The notes under the pieces: generated by a model | Databases searched by the model: none | Told to the model about the DNA's origin: nothing | What the model saw: only the letters and a program-made list of their open reading frames with translations | Shown here: piece by piece, positions 1-6,718 of the stretch | Position numbering within the stretch: the stretch's first letter is position 1 | How the letters are laid out: the number at the start of each line of letters is the position of its first letter | From: Alphaproteobacteria bacterium | GTDB lineage: Bacteria; Pseudomonadota; Alphaproteobacteria; GCA-2731375 | Direction of reading: 5' to 3' | DNA: 9,852 nt | Assembly: GCA_030746295.1 (NCBI GenBank) | Contig: JASLMY010000185.1 | Coordinates: 1 to 9,852 of the forward strand | Made by a program: the position numbers and the translations under genes

Positions 1-1
1 G

Positions 2-76
2 TCCGGGCCGAGCCCGCGACGTCTAGCCGAGGTCGTCTACGATGGTATTAAATCAAGGGCCACCGCCGCGTGGTGA
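2..76 (+). CDS. Possible C-terminal tail of an upstream gene (partial)
   Basis: The frame starting at base 2 is open to a TGA at 74-76 and would encode about 24 residues ending RRLAEVVYDGIKSRATAAW. The composition looks protein-like. The stop lies 30 bases before the next start, a spacing close to the 27 bases between the next two genes, so it could be the end of a gene in the same operon. The stretch is too short to recognise a family, and another plus frame is also open to position 51, so this is a weak call. Confidence 0.3.
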   Translation, partial: SGPSPRRLAEVVYDGIKSRATAAW

Positions 77-106
77 ACGGCAACAGCCATCAAGGGGAGG
101 GGACGT

Positions 107-801
107 ATGGGACGAGAGATCGAGATCGGGGCCGCCGACGGTGGCACCTTCGCCGCTTATCTGACGCTGCCCGAGCGCAAGCCAGCGCCGGCATCGTTCT
201 GCTGCCGGAGGTCTTCAACACCAACGAGCACATCCGCTCGGTCGCCGACGGCTATGCCTCGGACGGTTTCGCCGTCCTCGCACCCGACGTCTATTGGCGC
301 CAGGAAGCCGGCAACTACCTGCCCTACACCGACGAAGGGCGCGCGAAGGCGCAAGCGCTCAGGGCGGAACTGGACACCGATCAGTTCGCCCGCGACCTCG
401 GCGACGCGGTCGCCGCCTTGAAGGCGCGCCCCGACTGCACCGACAAGGTCGGCGTCATGGGCTTTTGTCTCGGCGGCAAGTTCGCCTACCTCTCCGGCAC
501 GCGGCACCCGATCGACGCGGCGGTCAGCTACTACGGCGTGCAGATCGATCAGCATCTGGACGAGGCAGACGCGCTCGGCTGTCCGATTCTGATGCATTTC
601 GCCGAAAACGATCCGCACGTGCCGCCCGAGACCGTGACCGCGATCGGAGAGCGGATGGGCGCCTGGGCGAACGTCGCCATCGAGGTCTATCCGGGCACCG
701 AGCACGGCTTCAACCGCTACGGCTACCCGCCGCACAACGAGGCCCAGGCGGCGATAGCACGAGCGCGGACGTTGGACCATTTCCGCCGCTTCTTGTCGTA
801 G
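107..801 (+). CDS. Dienelactone hydrolase family protein, apparent frameshift near the N-terminus
   Basis: This is an alpha/beta-hydrolase of the dienelactone hydrolase family, which hydrolyses lactones or esters such as dienelactone in the cytoplasm. The family triad is visible: the nucleophile Cys in GFCLGGK (codon 466-468), Asp in ENDPHVPPE (610-612) and His in GTEHGFN (703-705). The ATG at 107 follows a strong AGGGGAGGGG ribosome site and encodes MGREIEIGAADGGTFAAYL, the expected family start. That frame fails after about position 190, and the rest (IVLLPEVFNTNEH onward) is read one frame over, to the TAG at 799-801. Adding one G to the GG at 190-191 would give KPAPGIVLLPEVF and a 231-residue protein of normal family length. 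As written, the downstream frame can only start at an upstream GTG (70), which gives a nonsense N-terminus. The lesion may be a sequencing or assembly error or a real mutation. The substrate is unknown. The rhodanese gene follows 27 bases later. Confidence 0.85.
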
Positions 802-810
802 TCGGGCCTA

Positions 811-823
811 TCGAGGGGAGGGG
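811..823 (+). promoter_or_regulatory. Ribosome binding site deciding the GTG start at 829
   Basis: The purine-rich tract GAGGGGAGGGG ends about 5 bases before GTG 829. It resembles the AGGGGAGGGG tract before the ATG at 107. It supports GTG as the true start of the rhodanese gene and translation of the two genes from one message. Confidence 0.55.
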
Positions 824-828
824 ACCAC

Positions 829-2433
829 GTGAGCGACGGAGTAGCGCACATCGACGCGCCGGCCTTGAAGGCGGCGCTGCATGACGGCGGCGAGATCGCC
901 TTGTTGGACGCGCGCGAGGAGGTGCCGTTCGGCAAGCGCCATCTCTTCATGGCCGCCTGCCTGCCGGCGGGCCGGCTGGAGCTGTTGGTCAACGACCTGG
1001 TGCCGCGTCGCGGCACCCGCATCGTCTGGTGCGACGACGGCGAAGGCCTGGCCGACCGTGCCGCCCGGCGGATGTCGGCGCTGGGCTACTCGCACGTCTC
1101 GGTGCTGGAGGGCGGCGTCGGCGCCTGGGAGGAGGCCGGCTACCGGGTCTACAGCGGGGTCCACGTCCCCAGCAAAGCCTTCGCCGAGGTCGTCGAGCAC
1201 GAGGCCGGCACGCCCTGGATCGATGCCGAGGCGCTCGGCGCCCTGATCGACGCCGAGGCCGACATCGCCATCTTCGACAGCCGCTCTTTCGAGGAATACA
1301 ACGACAACAGCATTCCCGGTGCCGTCAGCGTGCCGGGGGCGGAGCTCGTGCATCGGGTGGCCGACCTCGTGCCCTCGCCCGAGACCACCATCGTCGTCAA
1401 CTGCGGCGGCCGCACCCGCTCGATCATCGGCGCCCAGTCGCTGATCAATGCGGGCGTCCCCAACCGGGTGGCGTCGATGAAGGATGGCACCATGGCCTGG
1501 CATCTGGCCGGTTTCGAGGTCGTGCAGGGGGCCACCCGCCAACCGCCCGAGGTGAGCGAAGCCGGCCTGCAACGCGCCCGCGAGGCGGCGGCGCGGGTCG
1601 CCCGGCGCTGCGGCGTCCGGACCATCGACCGGACGACGCTCGACGCCTGGCGCGCCGAAGCGGATACCCGCACGTTGCATATTTTGGACGTGCGCACGCC
1701 GGCGGAATTCGAGGCCGGCCACCTCACCGACGCCCGCCCCGCGGCCGGCGGGCAGTTGGTGCAGGAGACCGATGCCCATGTCGCGACCTGGGGCGCCCGC
1801 ATCGTATTGGTCGACGACGACGGCGTCCGCGCCACCATGACGGCATCGTGGCTGCAACAGATGGGCTGGACGGAGACCGCGGTCTTCACCATGGAGCCGG
1901 GCACCGACGGACTCGCCGTCGGGCCGCACGCGCCGCGCATCCTCGGCCTCAAGGGCGCGGCCGCGCTGACGATTGCCCCGCTTGAGCTGCAGGCGCGACT
2001 GGCGGCCGACACGAGCGCGGTCGTCGATTTGGGCTCGAGCCGCGAATATTCAGAAGGCCATGTTCCCGGCGCCTGGTTCGCCCTTCGTTCGCGTCTTTCC
2101 GAGGCGTTGGCCAAGTTGCCCGCCGCCGAATTCCTGGTGCTGACCTCTCCTGACGGGGCCTTGGCGCGGCTGGCGGCGGCCGATCTTGATGGCACTCTCG
2201 CCATACCGGTGGCGATTTTGGACGGCGGCACCCGAGCCTGGGCTGCGGCGGGCCTGCCGCTAGAAGCGGGGTGGTCCCGGATGACCTGCGCGGCCGACGA
2301 CGTCTGGCTATCGGCCCGGCAACGCGACGGAGATCGCGAAGCGGCAATGCGCGAATACCTGGCCTGGGAGATCGATCTGGTCAACCAGATGGCGAGCGAC
2401 GACGACCACCGTTTTCGGGTCGTCGCCGACTGA
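829..2433 (+). CDS. Four-domain rhodanese-like sulfurtransferase
   Basis: This 534-residue cytoplasmic protein has no signal peptide or membrane segment and is built of four rhodanese-like domains. Domain 1 (about 7-108) has DAREEVPFGKRH and a Cys loop beginning at Cys68 (WCDDGEG). Domain 2 (about 128-235) has FDSRSFEEYN and a classic loop at Cys192 (NCGGRTRS). Domain 3 (about 265-355) keeps LDVRTPAEFEAGH but has Asp329 (LVDDDGVR) where the Cys should be. Domain 4 (about 380-478) keeps DLGSSREYSEGH and GGTRAWAAAG but has Thr439 there. Rhodaneses carry sulfane sulfur on the loop Cys and pass it to an acceptor, so domains 1 and 2 are probably active and 3 and 4 structural or binding. The C-terminus (about 490-534) is acidic and helical-looking. 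The GTG start is set by a strong ribosome site. The sulfur donor and acceptor are unknown. The gene lies just downstream of the hydrolase in a likely operon. Confidence 0.9.
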   Translation: MSDGVAHIDAPALKAALHDGGEIALLDAREEVPFGKRHLFMAACLPAGRLELLVNDLVPRRGTRIVWCDDGEGLADRAARRMSALGYSHVSVLEGGVGAWEEAGYRVYSGVHVPSKAFAEVVEHEAGTPWIDAEALGALIDAEADIAIFDSRSFEEYNDNSIPGAVSVPGAELVHRVADLVPSPETTIVVNCGGRTRSIIGAQSLINAGVPNRVASMKDGTMAWHLAGFEVVQGATRQPPEVSEAGLQRAREAAARVARRCGVRTIDRTTLDAWRAEADTRTLHILDVRTPAEFEAGHLTDARPAAGGQLVQETDAHVATWGARIVLVDDDGVRATMTASWLQQMGWTETAVFTMEPGTDGLAVGPHAPRILGLKGAAALTIAPLELQARLAADTSAVVDLGSSREYSEGHVPGAWFALRSRLSEALAKLPAAEFLVLTSPDGALARLAAADLDGTLAIPVAILDGGTRAWAAAGLPLEAGWSRMTCAADDVWLSARQRDGDREAAMREYLAWEIDLVNQMASDDDHRFRVVAD

Positions 2434-2441
2434 CCCGCTCT

Positions 2442-3227
2442 TCAAAGCGTGTAGAGGCGGCCGAATTCGGGCAGTTTGTCGTCGACTCCGGCGAGCCTGA
2501 GGCAGTGCCAGGCCAGGGCGTGGTTGGAGGAGGTGACGGGCTTGCCGACCTCGGCCTCGATCTCGGCTGCGCATTCGGCCAGACGCAAACTGGTGCAGGA
2601 GAGGAAGACCGCCTCGACCGCGTCCACTTCCGCGATCTGACCGATCGCCTGGCGAATGCTGGCGGTCGTGATCCGGGCCGCGATTCGGTCGTCCTCTTCG
2701 TTGAAGGAGCCGAAGACCGGCACCCGATAGCCTTTTCCCTCGATATATTCGCGAACCTGTTGGTTCACGTCGTCGCGATAAGGTGTCAGCACACCGATGT
2801 TTTTGGCGCCGAAGGCATCAAAGGCGGCAAAGGCGGCCGTGATCGGCGTCGTGCAGGCGGCATCCGGCCGCGCCTTTCGAATTTGGGCGAAGACCCCTTC
2901 CTCGCCGATCACCATCGAGGCCGAGGTGCAACCGAAGGCGACGACGTCCAGATGCAGATCGGGCAGGATCACATCGGTCCGATCGGCGATCAGCGCCTCC
3001 ATCTCGCGCAGGGTCTCGGGCGTGATCTGCGACGAATTCGGGATCCGGGATTCGTAGAACGCCACCCCCGGCTTGCGCACGATCTGCCGGAACTCGTGCT
3101 CCATGGTCTGGTCGGTGGCCAGAACGATCAGGCCGATGGCCGCCTCGTGGGCGATGCCGGCGTCGGTCTCGAAGGGCAGGTTCGATATGTAATTCCAATC
3201 GGTTGCGGCTGTTTTCTCGTCCAGCAT
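2442..3227 (-). CDS. Asp/Glu racemase superfamily protein (maleate isomerase / EutA-like)
   Basis: This protein belongs to the Asp/Glu/hydantoin racemase superfamily, whose members racemise amino acids, isomerise maleate or decarboxylate arylmalonates with one or two Cys residues. Numbered from the chosen start, Cys100 lies in AFGCTSASMVIGEE and Cys211 in FLSCTSLR. These are the two half-site cysteines, both present, which fits a racemase or cis-trans isomerase better than a one-Cys decarboxylase. The GCTS motif and the PNSSQITPETLREM region resemble maleate isomerase and the ectoine-utilisation protein EutA, but no other ectoine gene is visible. I chose the ATG at 3227-3225 because GGGAGA lies 7 bases upstream. 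An in-frame ATG at 3242, five codons earlier, has only a poorly spaced site. The gene starts 23 bases after the dadA-like stop, so the two are probably co-transcribed. The product is 261 residues and cytoplasmic. The substrate cannot be read from the sequence. Confidence 0.85.
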   Translation of the reverse strand: MLDEKTAATDWNYISNLPFETDAGIAHEAAIGLIVLATDQTMEHEFRQIVRKPGVAFYESRIPNSSQITPETLREMEALIADRTDVILPDLHLDVVAFGCTSASMVIGEEGVFAQIRKARPDAACTTPITAAFAAFDAFGAKNIGVLTPYRDDVNQQVREYIEGKGYRVPVFGSFNEEDDRIAARITTASIRQAIGQIAEVDAVEAVFLSCTSLRLAECAAEIEAEVGKPVTSSNHALAWHCLRLAGVDDKLPEFGRLYTL

Positions 3228-3250
3228 ATCGATTTCTCCCATAGCCTCGG

Positions 3251-4504
3251 TCAGTGCACGTCCTCATACCGCATGCCGGCCAAGTCCAAGTCCGGCGTCC
3301 GCTGCATGACGAGGTCGGCCAGGATCGCGGCGGAGCCGCAGGACATGGTCCAGCCCATGTGCCCGTGGCCGGTGTTGAGGAACAGGTTCTCGTAGGGCGA
3401 GCGATCGATGATCGGCAGCCCCGTCGGCGTCATCGGGCGCAGGCCCGCCCACAAGGCGGGCTCGGAATAGTCGACCGCGGTCGGGAACAGGTCCTTGGTT
3501 CGGGCCAGCATGCCCCGGAAGTCCTTCGGTCGGTAGCTGTTGTCGTAGCCGGCGAACTCAGCCGTCGCCGTGACCCTGAGCCGTCGCCCCATGGGGCAAT
3601 AGGCCAAGAGGTTGTCCTCGTCGACGCCGCCGATCACGGGCCCCTCGTGCCCTTCGGCGATTTGCAGCGTCGCGGAATAGCCCTTGATCGGATAGATCGG
3701 CAGATCCATGCCCAACTGGCGCAACAGATGCGGGCTGTAGATGCCGAGCGCCAGGACAAAAGCATCGCCGCCGACCCGCTCGCCGGAGGTTTCCACCGCC
3801 TCGATCCGTTGCCCGTTGGCGACCAGGCCCTTGATTTCGGTGTTCATCCGAAGAGTTGCACCCAATTCCTCGCATTTGCGTGCGAGCGCCTGGGTGAAGA
3901 GATGGGCATCGCCGCTCTCGTCGGTGACGGCGTAGAGGCCGCCGGCGATGTGCTCGCGGGCGGGCTCCAGGGCCGGATCCTTGGCAATCAGGGCGTCTCG
4001 GTCGAGGATCTCGATCTCGATGCCGTTGCGGCGCAACATCTCCGACTTCTGCGCTCCGGCTTCGAAGCTCTCGGGCGTCCGGAAGAAGTACAAGAGGCCG
4101 CCGGTATTTCCGTCGTATTCGACCCCCGCCTCGGCCACGACCTCGTTCAGCTTGGCCTGGCTGTAGACGCATAGCCGAGCCTTGCGTTCGGTGTTAAGAT
4201 TGGTGCGTACAGGCTTGCATTCTTTCAGGAATTTCCATGCCCATCTCCAGAGCGCCGGGTCCAGGCTGGGCCGGAATCGGATCGCCTGGTCGCCGCGGTA
4301 GAGCGAGCGCCACATCATCCCCGGCGCCCGCGGCGAGGACCAGGCGTAGGCGTGGCCAGGCGCCACCAGTCCGGCATTGGCGAAGCTCGTGAACATGGCG
4401 GGCTCGGCCATGCGGTCGACCACCGTGACCTCGTGGCCCTCGCTCAACAGCTTGTAGGCGACCGCCACGCCGACAACGCCGGCGCCCATGATGACGACAT
4501 GCAT
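3251..4504 (-). CDS. dadA: D-amino-acid dehydrogenase, DadA-like FAD oxidoreductase
   Basis: This 417-residue flavoprotein of the DAO/DadA family oxidatively deaminates D-amino acids to 2-oxo acids and passes electrons to the respiratory chain at the inner membrane face. The N-terminus MHVVIMGAGVVGVAVAYKL is the dinucleotide-binding fold, with GAGVVG at residues 7-12 and an acidic-Arg turn VVDRM at its end. The C-terminus has NTGHGHMGWTMSCGSA, close to the E. coli DadA signature (NTGHGTLGWTMACG). The length is near the 432 residues of E. coli DadA. The ATG at 4504 follows AAGGAGGGG by 5 bases. The partner on the same message is a two-Cys racemase-superfamily protein rather than the usual alanine racemase DadX. 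The substrate may therefore be something other than D-alanine, for example a D-hydroxyproline-like imino acid, which related enzymes also oxidise. The family call is firm; substrate and symbol are less so. Confidence 0.9.
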   Translation of the reverse strand: MHVVIMGAGVVGVAVAYKLLSEGHEVTVVDRMAEPAMFTSFANAGLVAPGHAYAWSSPRAPGMMWRSLYRGDQAIRFRPSLDPALWRWAWKFLKECKPVRTNLNTERKARLCVYSQAKLNEVVAEAGVEYDGNTGGLLYFFRTPESFEAGAQKSEMLRRNGIEIEILDRDALIAKDPALEPAREHIAGGLYAVTDESGDAHLFTQALARKCEELGATLRMNTEIKGLVANGQRIEAVETSGERVGGDAFVLALGIYSPHLLRQLGMDLPIYPIKGYSATLQIAEGHEGPVIGGVDEDNLLAYCPMGRRLRVTATAEFAGYDNSYRPKDFRGMLARTKDLFPTAVDYSEPALWAGLRPMTPTGLPIIDRSPYENLFLNTGHGHMGWTMSCGSAAILADLVMQRTPDLDLAGMRYEDVH

Positions 4505-4533
4505 GGCGCCCCTCCTTCGCTTGTCCGGGGCTC

Positions 4534-4563
4534 AGTCTAGTGCCGGTGGGCCGTGCGGCTCAA
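4534..4563 (-). promoter_or_regulatory. Candidate sigma-70-type promoter for the dadA/racemase-like pair
   Basis: On the minus strand TTGAGC (4563-4558) and TAGACT (4539-4534) are separated by 18 bases. Each matches four of six consensus positions. A start about 7 bases downstream would leave a leader of roughly 20-25 bases containing the strong ribosome site. This is by eye only; alphaproteobacterial promoters are degenerate. Confidence 0.4.
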
Positions 4564-4570
4564 CCACCAA

Positions 4571-4582
4571 GCGCGATCGCGC
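4571..4582. repeat. 12-bp perfect palindrome in the dadA/acyl-CoA dehydrogenase spacer
   Basis: GCGCGATCGCGC is a perfect palindrome just upstream of the candidate dadA promoter, within the 197-base divergent spacer. It could be an operator for one or both genes. GCGATCGC-like words also occur by chance in such GC-rich DNA, so function is unproven. Confidence 0.4.
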
Positions 4583-4664
4583 CGGTGCTGCGACCGGATG
4601 CCGCGCCGGACGGACCGCCCGCCGCTTGCCTTCGCCGGCCGGGGATTGCGAGGATGTCCGAAGC

Positions 4665-4680
4665 CGCCCCGCATGGGGCG
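4665..4680 (+). repeat. Short hairpin upstream of the acyl-CoA dehydrogenase ribosome site
   Basis: CGCCCC and GGGGCG form a 6-bp stem around the loop GCAT, ending 10 bases before the GAGAGGGG ribosome site at 4691-4698. It could affect the leader RNA or be an operator half-pair. There is no direct evidence of function. Confidence 0.35.
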
Positions 4681-4701
4681 CGGAGAGCTGGAGAGGGGCG
4701 C

Positions 4702-5841
4702 ATGAACTTCCTGACCGAGGAACAAGAGATCTGGCGCGACACCGTCGCCCGCTTCATGGAGCAGGAGATCGGCCGCGACTACATCCGCGATTGCGATGTC
4801 GAGCGCCGCTACCCCTACGAAGGCTACGCCAAGGTGGCGGCGCAAGGCTGGCTGCGCCTGCTGATCCCCGAGGATCACGGCGGCGACGGCGCCGACATCT
4901 TCACCTATGCCTTGCTTTGCGAGGGCCTGGGCAAATTCGGCTTCGACTTTGCGGCGTCCGTCGCGGTGCCGACCTTCACCGCCATGAACGTGGTCCATCA
5001 CGGCTCCGACGAGCAGAAGGCCGACTGCCTGGAGCCCTTCATGGCCGGCGATCTGCGTTTTGCGATCGCGATCTCCGAACCTGGTGCCGGCTCCGACGCG
5101 GCCAACGTCCAGACCCGGGCGCGGCTGGAGGGCAACCAGTACGTCCTCAACGGCCAGAAGCTCTGGACCAGCGGCGCCTCGGCCGAGAACGTGGTCATGG
5201 CGATGCTGGTCCGGACCGATCCCGAGGCCCAGAAGCACGCCGGCCTCTCGGTCTTCCTGGTGCCCAACGACAACCCCGGTCTCGACATCCGAAAACTACC
5301 TACTTTCGTCCGCAGGGCAACGGGTTCACACGAGATCTTCATAGACGACTGCAAGTTGCCGACGAGTGCCATGCTGGGCGAGTCGGGGCAGGGCTGGAGC
5401 ATCATCACCAGCCATTTGGAGCTGGAACGGATCGCCATCGCCGCCGGCTATGTCGGCAACGCCCAGACCGCGGTCGACGACGCGCTGCGCCACGCCCACG
5501 AGCGGGTCCAGTTCGAGCGGCCGATCTTTGACTTCCAGGTCATTCAGCACATGCTGGCCGACATGCAGACCCAGGTCGATGCCGCCCGACTGATGGCCTA
5601 TCGGGCGGCCGAAATGGCGGTACGCGGCCTGCCCTGCCGGCGCGAGGTGGCGATGGCCAAGCTCTTTGCCTCGGAGACCCTACAGACCGTCTCCCGTCAG
5701 GGCATGCAGATCCTGGGCGGCGCCTCGACCCTGCCGGAAAGCGACATGGAGCGCTATTTCCGTGAGGGCATGCAGTCGACCATTGGCGGCGGCACCTCGC
5801 AGATCCAACGCACCATCATCGCCCGCAGCATGAGGTCCTAG
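4702..5841 (+). CDS. Acyl-CoA dehydrogenase
   Basis: This 379-residue soluble flavoenzyme belongs to the acyl-CoA dehydrogenase family. It introduces a trans-2 double bond into an acyl-CoA thioester and gives electrons to electron-transferring flavoprotein. Family features in order: the N-terminal helical domain (LTEEQEIWRDTVARFM), the IPEDHGG turn, the FAD/substrate signature AISEPGAGSD (Glu126-Asp132), WTSGAS near 155, and the C-terminal helical domain with GMQILGGAS and GGGTSQIQR. The C-terminal motif has Gly363 where short- and medium-chain enzymes have the catalytic Glu. A Glu at 242 in ELERIAIAAG aligns with the alternative base of isovaleryl-CoA dehydrogenase and long-chain enzymes. 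The ATG at 4702 follows GAGAGGGG. The frame is open back to 4540, but those codons are alanine, proline and arginine rich and not family-like. The gene is divergent from dadA. The acyl substrate is unknown; a branched or modified acyl-CoA is possible. Confidence 0.92.
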   Translation: MNFLTEEQEIWRDTVARFMEQEIGRDYIRDCDVERRYPYEGYAKVAAQGWLRLLIPEDHGGDGADIFTYALLCEGLGKFGFDFAASVAVPTFTAMNVVHHGSDEQKADCLEPFMAGDLRFAIAISEPGAGSDAANVQTRARLEGNQYVLNGQKLWTSGASAENVVMAMLVRTDPEAQKHAGLSVFLVPNDNPGLDIRKLPTFVRRATGSHEIFIDDCKLPTSAMLGESGQGWSIITSHLELERIAIAAGYVGNAQTAVDDALRHAHERVQFERPIFDFQVIQHMLADMQTQVDAARLMAYRAAEMAVRGLPCRREVAMAKLFASETLQTVSRQGMQILGGASTLPESDMERYFREGMQSTIGGGTSQIQRTIIARSMRS

Positions 5842-6092
5842 AGGCCGGCGCGACGTCGGGAGCACCCGGGTAGCGGATGCATTGCAGTCGATTCGACCCT
5901 CGATTGCACGATAGCGCTTGCTAGCAGATCTCGTTTCCTGATTGAGCAGCGCTCCGGAGAAAGGAAAAAACACCTTTTTATCAACAAGTTATATTTGTTA
6001 CATCGTCTAACCTGAAGCTTTCTAATTGCAGTCGGGGTCGCGTCCTATCACCCTACTGACCGGGTGTCCGCTCACTGCGGGTGAATTTGGTC
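5842..6092. promoter_or_regulatory. AT-richer intergenic region before the PAS gene
   Basis: This 251-base gap has no convincing gene and is visibly AT-richer than its surroundings between about 5930 and 6030. It contains GTTACA (5997-6002) and TCTAAT (6021-6026) separated by 18 bases, a possible plus-strand promoter. It also has an imperfect dyad with AACAA and TTGTT arms around 5983-5999, and a direct repeat of ATTGCAGTCG at 5881-5890 and 6025-6034, the second overlapping the proposed -10. AAAGG/CCTTT at 5960-5977 is a weak hairpin followed by Ts that might end the acyl-CoA dehydrogenase message. All assignments are tentative. Confidence 0.35.
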
Positions 6093-6635
6093 ATGCTGCA
6101 TGCTGTCGATAGCAAGCTTTTCATGGTCGACCCGGGCCTCCAGGTCGAGAGCGCCCATTTGAAGCACCTTTTGGCCTATTGGCGCGGCAAATGCGACGGC
6201 GCGCGGTTGCCCTCGCGCGCCGCGATCGATCCGGTCGAACTCTCCCGTCACCTGGGCCATCTCTACCTGATCGACGTCATCGCCGCGCCGCTCAGCTTCC
6301 GCTACCGGCTCGTCGGCGTCCATATCGCCGACACCATCGCCGCCGATCCGACCGGGTTCTTTCTCGACGAGGCGGTGGGCACGGAGGCGCTGCCGGACCG
6401 GCGCCAGACCTTGGAATGGGTGGTGACGGCGCGGGCGCCGCTCAGGCTCTATGGCCGGACCCGGCTGCCGGGGCGCTCGAGCATCGGCTTCGAGGCCCTG
6501 AAATTGCCGCTGTCGAGCGACGGCGACAAGATCGACGTCGTCCTCTGCACGCTCCGCTTCGAAGAGGCCCGGGTCCTGCTGGCCAATCGAATCCCGAGCT
6601 TCGCCCACGCCGGCGCGCCGGGCCTGGCCGGCTGA
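6093..6635 (+). CDS. PAS_5 (PF07310-type) domain protein
   Basis: This small soluble protein of about 180 residues has one PAS-like domain, of the type I recall as PAS_5 from Alphaproteobacteria. It shows the characteristic N-terminal segment LLAYWRGKCDGARLPSRA with IDPVEL, then HLYLIDVI and FRYRLVGVHIADTIAADPTG, and a second half with glycine- and proline-rich turns. No kinase, GGDEF, HTH or other output domain is attached, so it would act through a partner; ligand and partner are unknown. Start choice is uncertain. ATG 6093 has GGTGA 8 bases upstream; GTG 6081 and ATG 6123 are in-frame alternatives. It follows an AT-rich probable promoter region and precedes an MFS transporter by 83 bases, possibly as an independent unit. 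The C-terminal tail is alanine/glycine rich. The family is likely; the biological role is unknown. Confidence 0.8.
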   Translation: MLHAVDSKLFMVDPGLQVESAHLKHLLAYWRGKCDGARLPSRAAIDPVELSRHLGHLYLIDVIAAPLSFRYRLVGVHIADTIAADPTGFFLDEAVGTEALPDRRQTLEWVVTARAPLRLYGRTRLPGRSSIGFEALKLPLSSDGDKIDVVLCTLRFEEARVLLANRIPSFAHAGAPGLAG

Positions 6636-6706
6636 GCTGAACGGCAGACGCCGACGATCCGCTGGCCGCGGCCGGCAAAGAGCCTCGCCCCTGCGGCGCC
6701 AAAGTG

Positions 6707-6712
6707 TAGACT
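6707..6712 (+). promoter_or_regulatory. Candidate -10 element (TAGACT) giving a near-leaderless MFS message
   Basis: TAGACT lies 6 bases before ATG 6719, so a transcript starting at the usual distance would begin at or next to the start codon. There is no Shine-Dalgarno tract here. The same hexamer is proposed as the -10 of the dadA pair. No good -35 is seen, so confidence is low. Confidence 0.25.
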
Positions 6713-6718
6713 GCGCCG

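Noticed and set aside
808..2384. Long open frames on the minus strand opposite the rhodanese gene
   Set aside because: Their translations are rich in Arg, Ala, Gly and Pro with no family motifs. They mirror a high-GC coding gene whose plus frame has clear rhodanese domains.
2400..2425. Stem CGACGACC/GGTCGTCG near the rhodanese stop as a terminator
   Set aside because: It lies inside the coding end and has no U-tract on either strand; the match is easily explained by repeated GAC/GTC codons.
2271..3395. Long plus-strand open frame across the rhodanese end and the racemase-like gene
   Set aside because: It is antisense to a gene with clear active-site motifs and a ribosome site, and its own translation has no recognisable motifs.
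3254..4174. Plus-strand open frame opposite dadA
   Set aside because: It is a high-GC shadow; the minus strand encodes an unmistakable DadA-type flavoprotein over the same bases.
4540..4701. N-terminal extension of the acyl-CoA dehydrogenase to 4540
   Set aside because: The extra 54 codons are not family-like, while ATG 4702 has a strong ribosome site and gives a normal length.
6610..6621. CCGGCGCGCCGG palindrome
   Set aside because: It is inside the PAS gene's Ala/Gly-rich tail, where GC-only palindromes are expected by chance.
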